Assembly: GCF_001886735.1 (NCBI RefSeq)
Contig: NZ_CP018081.1
Location: forward strand, 62,001 to 126,000
Reading direction: 5' to 3'
DNA from: Sulfitobacter alexandrii
Lineage (GTDB): Bacteria; Pseudomonadota; Alphaproteobacteria; Rhodobacterales; Rhodobacteraceae
DNA: 64,000 nucleotides
Shown: in pieces, positions 62,438 to 64,000 of the stretch
How the letters are laid out: each line of letters begins with the position of its first letter
Numbering within the stretch: the first letter of the stretch is position 1
The notes under the pieces: model-generated
Database searches by the model: none
What the model was told of the DNA's origin: nothing
The model's input: the letters and a program-made list of their open reading frames with translations, nothing else
Made by a program: the position numbers and the translations under genes

Positions 62438-63601
62438 ATGGATTTCGATCTCACCGAAGAGCAACGGGCCATCCGCGACGCGGTGGCCAGGATCTGCTCG
62501 CGTTTCGACGATGCCTACTGGCTGGAACGCGAACGAACCGGGACCTTCCCCGAAGATTTTGCGGCCGAGATCGCAAAGGGCGGTTTCTATGGCGTCACGA
62601 TGGAAGAGCAGTATGGCGGATCGGGCCTGGGTATCACAGAGGCATCGCTGGTCATGCAGGAGATCGGGCGTTACGGCGCGGCGGCCAGTTCCGCGGTGCA
62701 TATCAATATCTTTGGGCTGCAACCGGTGGTCGGCTTCGGCACCGACGAACAGAAGGCTCGAATGCTGCCGCCTCTGATCCGCGGAGAGCACCGCTCCTGC
62801 TTCGGCGTAACCGAACCGGACGCCGGCCTTGATACCACGCATATCTCGACCTTTGCGCGCCGACGCGAAGACGGTGGGTATGTGGTCAACGGGCGCAAGG
62901 TCTGGACCTCGACCGCACAGCGCGCAGATCACATCCTGCTGGTGACCCGGACCACGCCCATCGAGGACTGCGAGCGACCGACCGACGGCATGTCAGTGTT
63001 CTACACCGATTTCGACCGCAGCAAGATCGACGTGCATGAAATTGCCAAGATGGGCCGCAAGGCGGTCGACTCCAACGCTATCTTCATTGATGGGCTGGAG
63101 GTGCCCGAAGAGGACCGCATCGGCGCGGAAGGTGAGGGTTTCAAGGTCCTGCTCCACGGGCTGAATGCCGAGCGGATCATTGTCGCCGCGGCTGCGGTCG
63201 GGTTTGGGATGTACGTACTGGAAAAGGCGGCCGCCTATGCGCGCGAACGCGTCGTCTTCGACCGTCCAATCGGCCAGAACCAGGCGATCCAGCATCCGCT
63301 GGCCTCGGTGTGGATGCGCCTTCAGGCGGCGGAACTGATGACCTACAAAGCCGCCACGCTTTACGATCAGGGCAAGCCCTGCGGGCTGGAGGCCAATACC
63401 GCGCGCAACCTCGCCGGCTCGGCGGCCTACGAAGCGGCATTCCGCGCGGTGCGCACCCACGGCGGCTTTGGCTTCGCGCAGGAATACCACGTCGAGCGTT
63501 ACTTTCGCGAAAGCGTACTGAACTTCATCGCGCCGGTCAGCGAGGAGTTGATCCTCTCCTACGTGGCCGAGAAGGCATTGGGGATGCCCAAGTCCTACTG
63601 A
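62438..63601 (+). CDS. Acyl-CoA dehydrogenase, GMPKSY-tailed type
   Basis: 387 aa from ATG 62438 behind AGAAGGAG. TEEQRAIRDAVARICSRFDD, FGVTEPDAGLDTTHISTFAR, LHGLNAERIIVAAAAVGFGM (Glu in helix G), THGGFGFAQEYHVERYFRES, and NFIAPVSEELILSYVAEKAL then GMPKSY. Paralogue of the 33766 enzyme, also without the EGT Glu. Its partner CaiB gene lies two genes upstream. Confidence 0.92.
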   Translation: MDFDLTEEQRAIRDAVARICSRFDDAYWLERERTGTFPEDFAAEIAKGGFYGVTMEEQYGGSGLGITEASLVMQEIGRYGAAASSAVHINIFGLQPVVGFGTDEQKARMLPPLIRGEHRSCFGVTEPDAGLDTTHISTFARRREDGGYVVNGRKVWTSTAQRADHILLVTRTTPIEDCERPTDGMSVFYTDFDRSKIDVHEIAKMGRKAVDSNAIFIDGLEVPEEDRIGAEGEGFKVLLHGLNAERIIVAAAAVGFGMYVLEKAAAYARERVVFDRPIGQNQAIQHPLASVWMRLQAAELMTYKAATLYDQGKPCGLEANTARNLAGSAAYEAAFRAVRTHGGFGFAQEYHVERYFRESVLNFIAPVSEELILSYVAEKALGMPKSY

Positions 63602-63635
63602 CTCTTCGCCCGTATCGCGATCACTCCGGGTCGTG

Positions 63636-63669
63636 CCCACCCTCGACGCTGACGAGCGCCGACGGTGGG
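63636..63669. terminator. Bulged hairpin between convergent ACAD genes
   Basis: CCCACC (63636-63641) pairs with GGTGGG (63664-63669); inside, CG/CG and CGC/GCG pairs separated by symmetric mismatches close a 6-nt loop. Located in the 84-bp gap between the stops at 63601 (+) and 63686 (-). Confidence 0.5.
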
Positions 63670-63685
63670 GCGGCCAAGGCCCTTT

Positions 63686-64000
63686 TCAGAACGCGTTAAG
63701 CCCGGTCAGGTTGCGCCCGATGACCAGTTTTTGGATTTCGGTGGTGCCATCGGGAATCGGCATGACCTTTGCATTGCGGAAGTGCCGTTCAACGGGGAAC
63801 TCTTTGGTGATGCCGTTGCCGCCGTGGATCTGCACCGCTTTGCCGGCGATTTCGACGGCCATTTCGGTTGCATACCATTTCGCCATCGAGGTCTGGGTGT
63901 CACAGCGCACGCCCAGGTCCAGAAGTTGCAGCCCGCGCTGGCACAACAGGCGCGCGGCATCCAGGTGCGTGGCCATGTCGGCCAGGTAGCCTTGAATCAA
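63686..64000 (-). CDS. Acyl-CoA dehydrogenase, C-terminal part (cut by window end)
   Basis: Only about the last 104 residues are inside the window; the gene starts beyond 64000. C-terminal ACAD helix bundle with TEMAVEIAGKAVQIHGGNGI, TKEFPVERHFRNAKVMPIPD and GTTEIQKLVIGRNLTGL. The EGT motif reads PDGTTEI, an Asp in place of the usual Glu. Family assignment is clear, substrate unknown. Confidence 0.88.
   Translation of the reverse strand: MIQGYLADMATHLDAARLLCQRGLQLLDLGVRCDTQTSMAKWYATEMAVEIAGKAVQIHGGNGITKEFPVERHFRNAKVMPIPDGTTEIQKLVIGRNLTGLNAF

Overview
The window is GC-rich, nearly free of non-coding DNA and built of tightly overlapping operons. It reads like an accessory catabolic island (a chromosomal island, chromid or megaplasmid) of an alphaproteobacterium, most likely a Rhodobacterales/Roseobacter-group organism. 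That placement is inference from protein style, the many TRAP transporters and the IS66 type; no rRNA or marker gene is present. I see no tRNA, rRNA, CRISPR array, phage or replication gene.

Almost every gene belongs to import or CoA-thioester catabolism of organic acids. I count 12 acyl-CoA dehydrogenases (ACADs, one cut by the window end), 5 CaiB/BaiF CoA-transferases (one cut, one decayed), one two-subunit family I CoA-transferase, 3 NDP-forming acyl-CoA ligases, one AMP-forming ligase, 3 MaoC hot-dog proteins, 2 thiolase-like/DUF35 pairs, 2 intact SDRs plus a remnant, a PaaG-like crotonase, a PrpD/MmgE protein, a citryl-CoA-lyase-like protein and 5 TRAP transporters.

Layout. (1) 1-6321 (+): CaiB end, two ACADs, crotonase, DctQMP-type TRAP. 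(2) 14766-6390 (-): ACAD pair, TAXI-TRAP (permease frameshifted), thioesterase, SDR, DUF35 and thiolase-like protein; the divergent strand carries a MaoC protein and an IclR regulator (15087-16422). (3) 20096-16463 (-): PrpD/MmgE and a second ACAD pair; a solitary 12-TM permease lies opposite (20606). (4) 22180-26932 (+): CoA-transferase A/B plus a complete TAXI-TRAP. (5) 32364-27016 (-): two-subunit CoA ligase, MaoC, ACAD, thiolase-like protein and DUF35. (6) 32521-38018 (+): CaiB, ACAD, fused NDP-ligase, IclR. (7) 38322-40800: intact IS66 element with an 8-bp target duplication. (8) 41028-53089 (+): DctPQM TRAP, SDR, ACAD, AMP-ligase, MaoC, NDP-ligase, citryl-CoA-lyase-like protein, CaiB, ACAD. 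(9) 53164-56715: decayed zone (livF, livK, caiB, SDR remnants). (10) 60084-57099 (-): DctPMQ TRAP. (11) 60302-63601 (+): CaiB, GntR, ACAD; then an ACAD cut by the window end (-).

The most interesting points are: two thiolase-like/DUF35 pairs that lack the thiolase nucleophilic cysteine and sit with ACADs, which suggests aldolytic side-chain removal as in the steroid Ltp2/ChsH2 system; a CACATATGTG palindrome repeated about 75-105 bp upstream of four operons; a 41028-53089 operon whose enzymes could form a CoA-dependent route from a tricarboxylate through citryl-CoA; several enzyme subunits lacking their family's catalytic residues; and homopolymer tracts next to start codons at 60084/60302.
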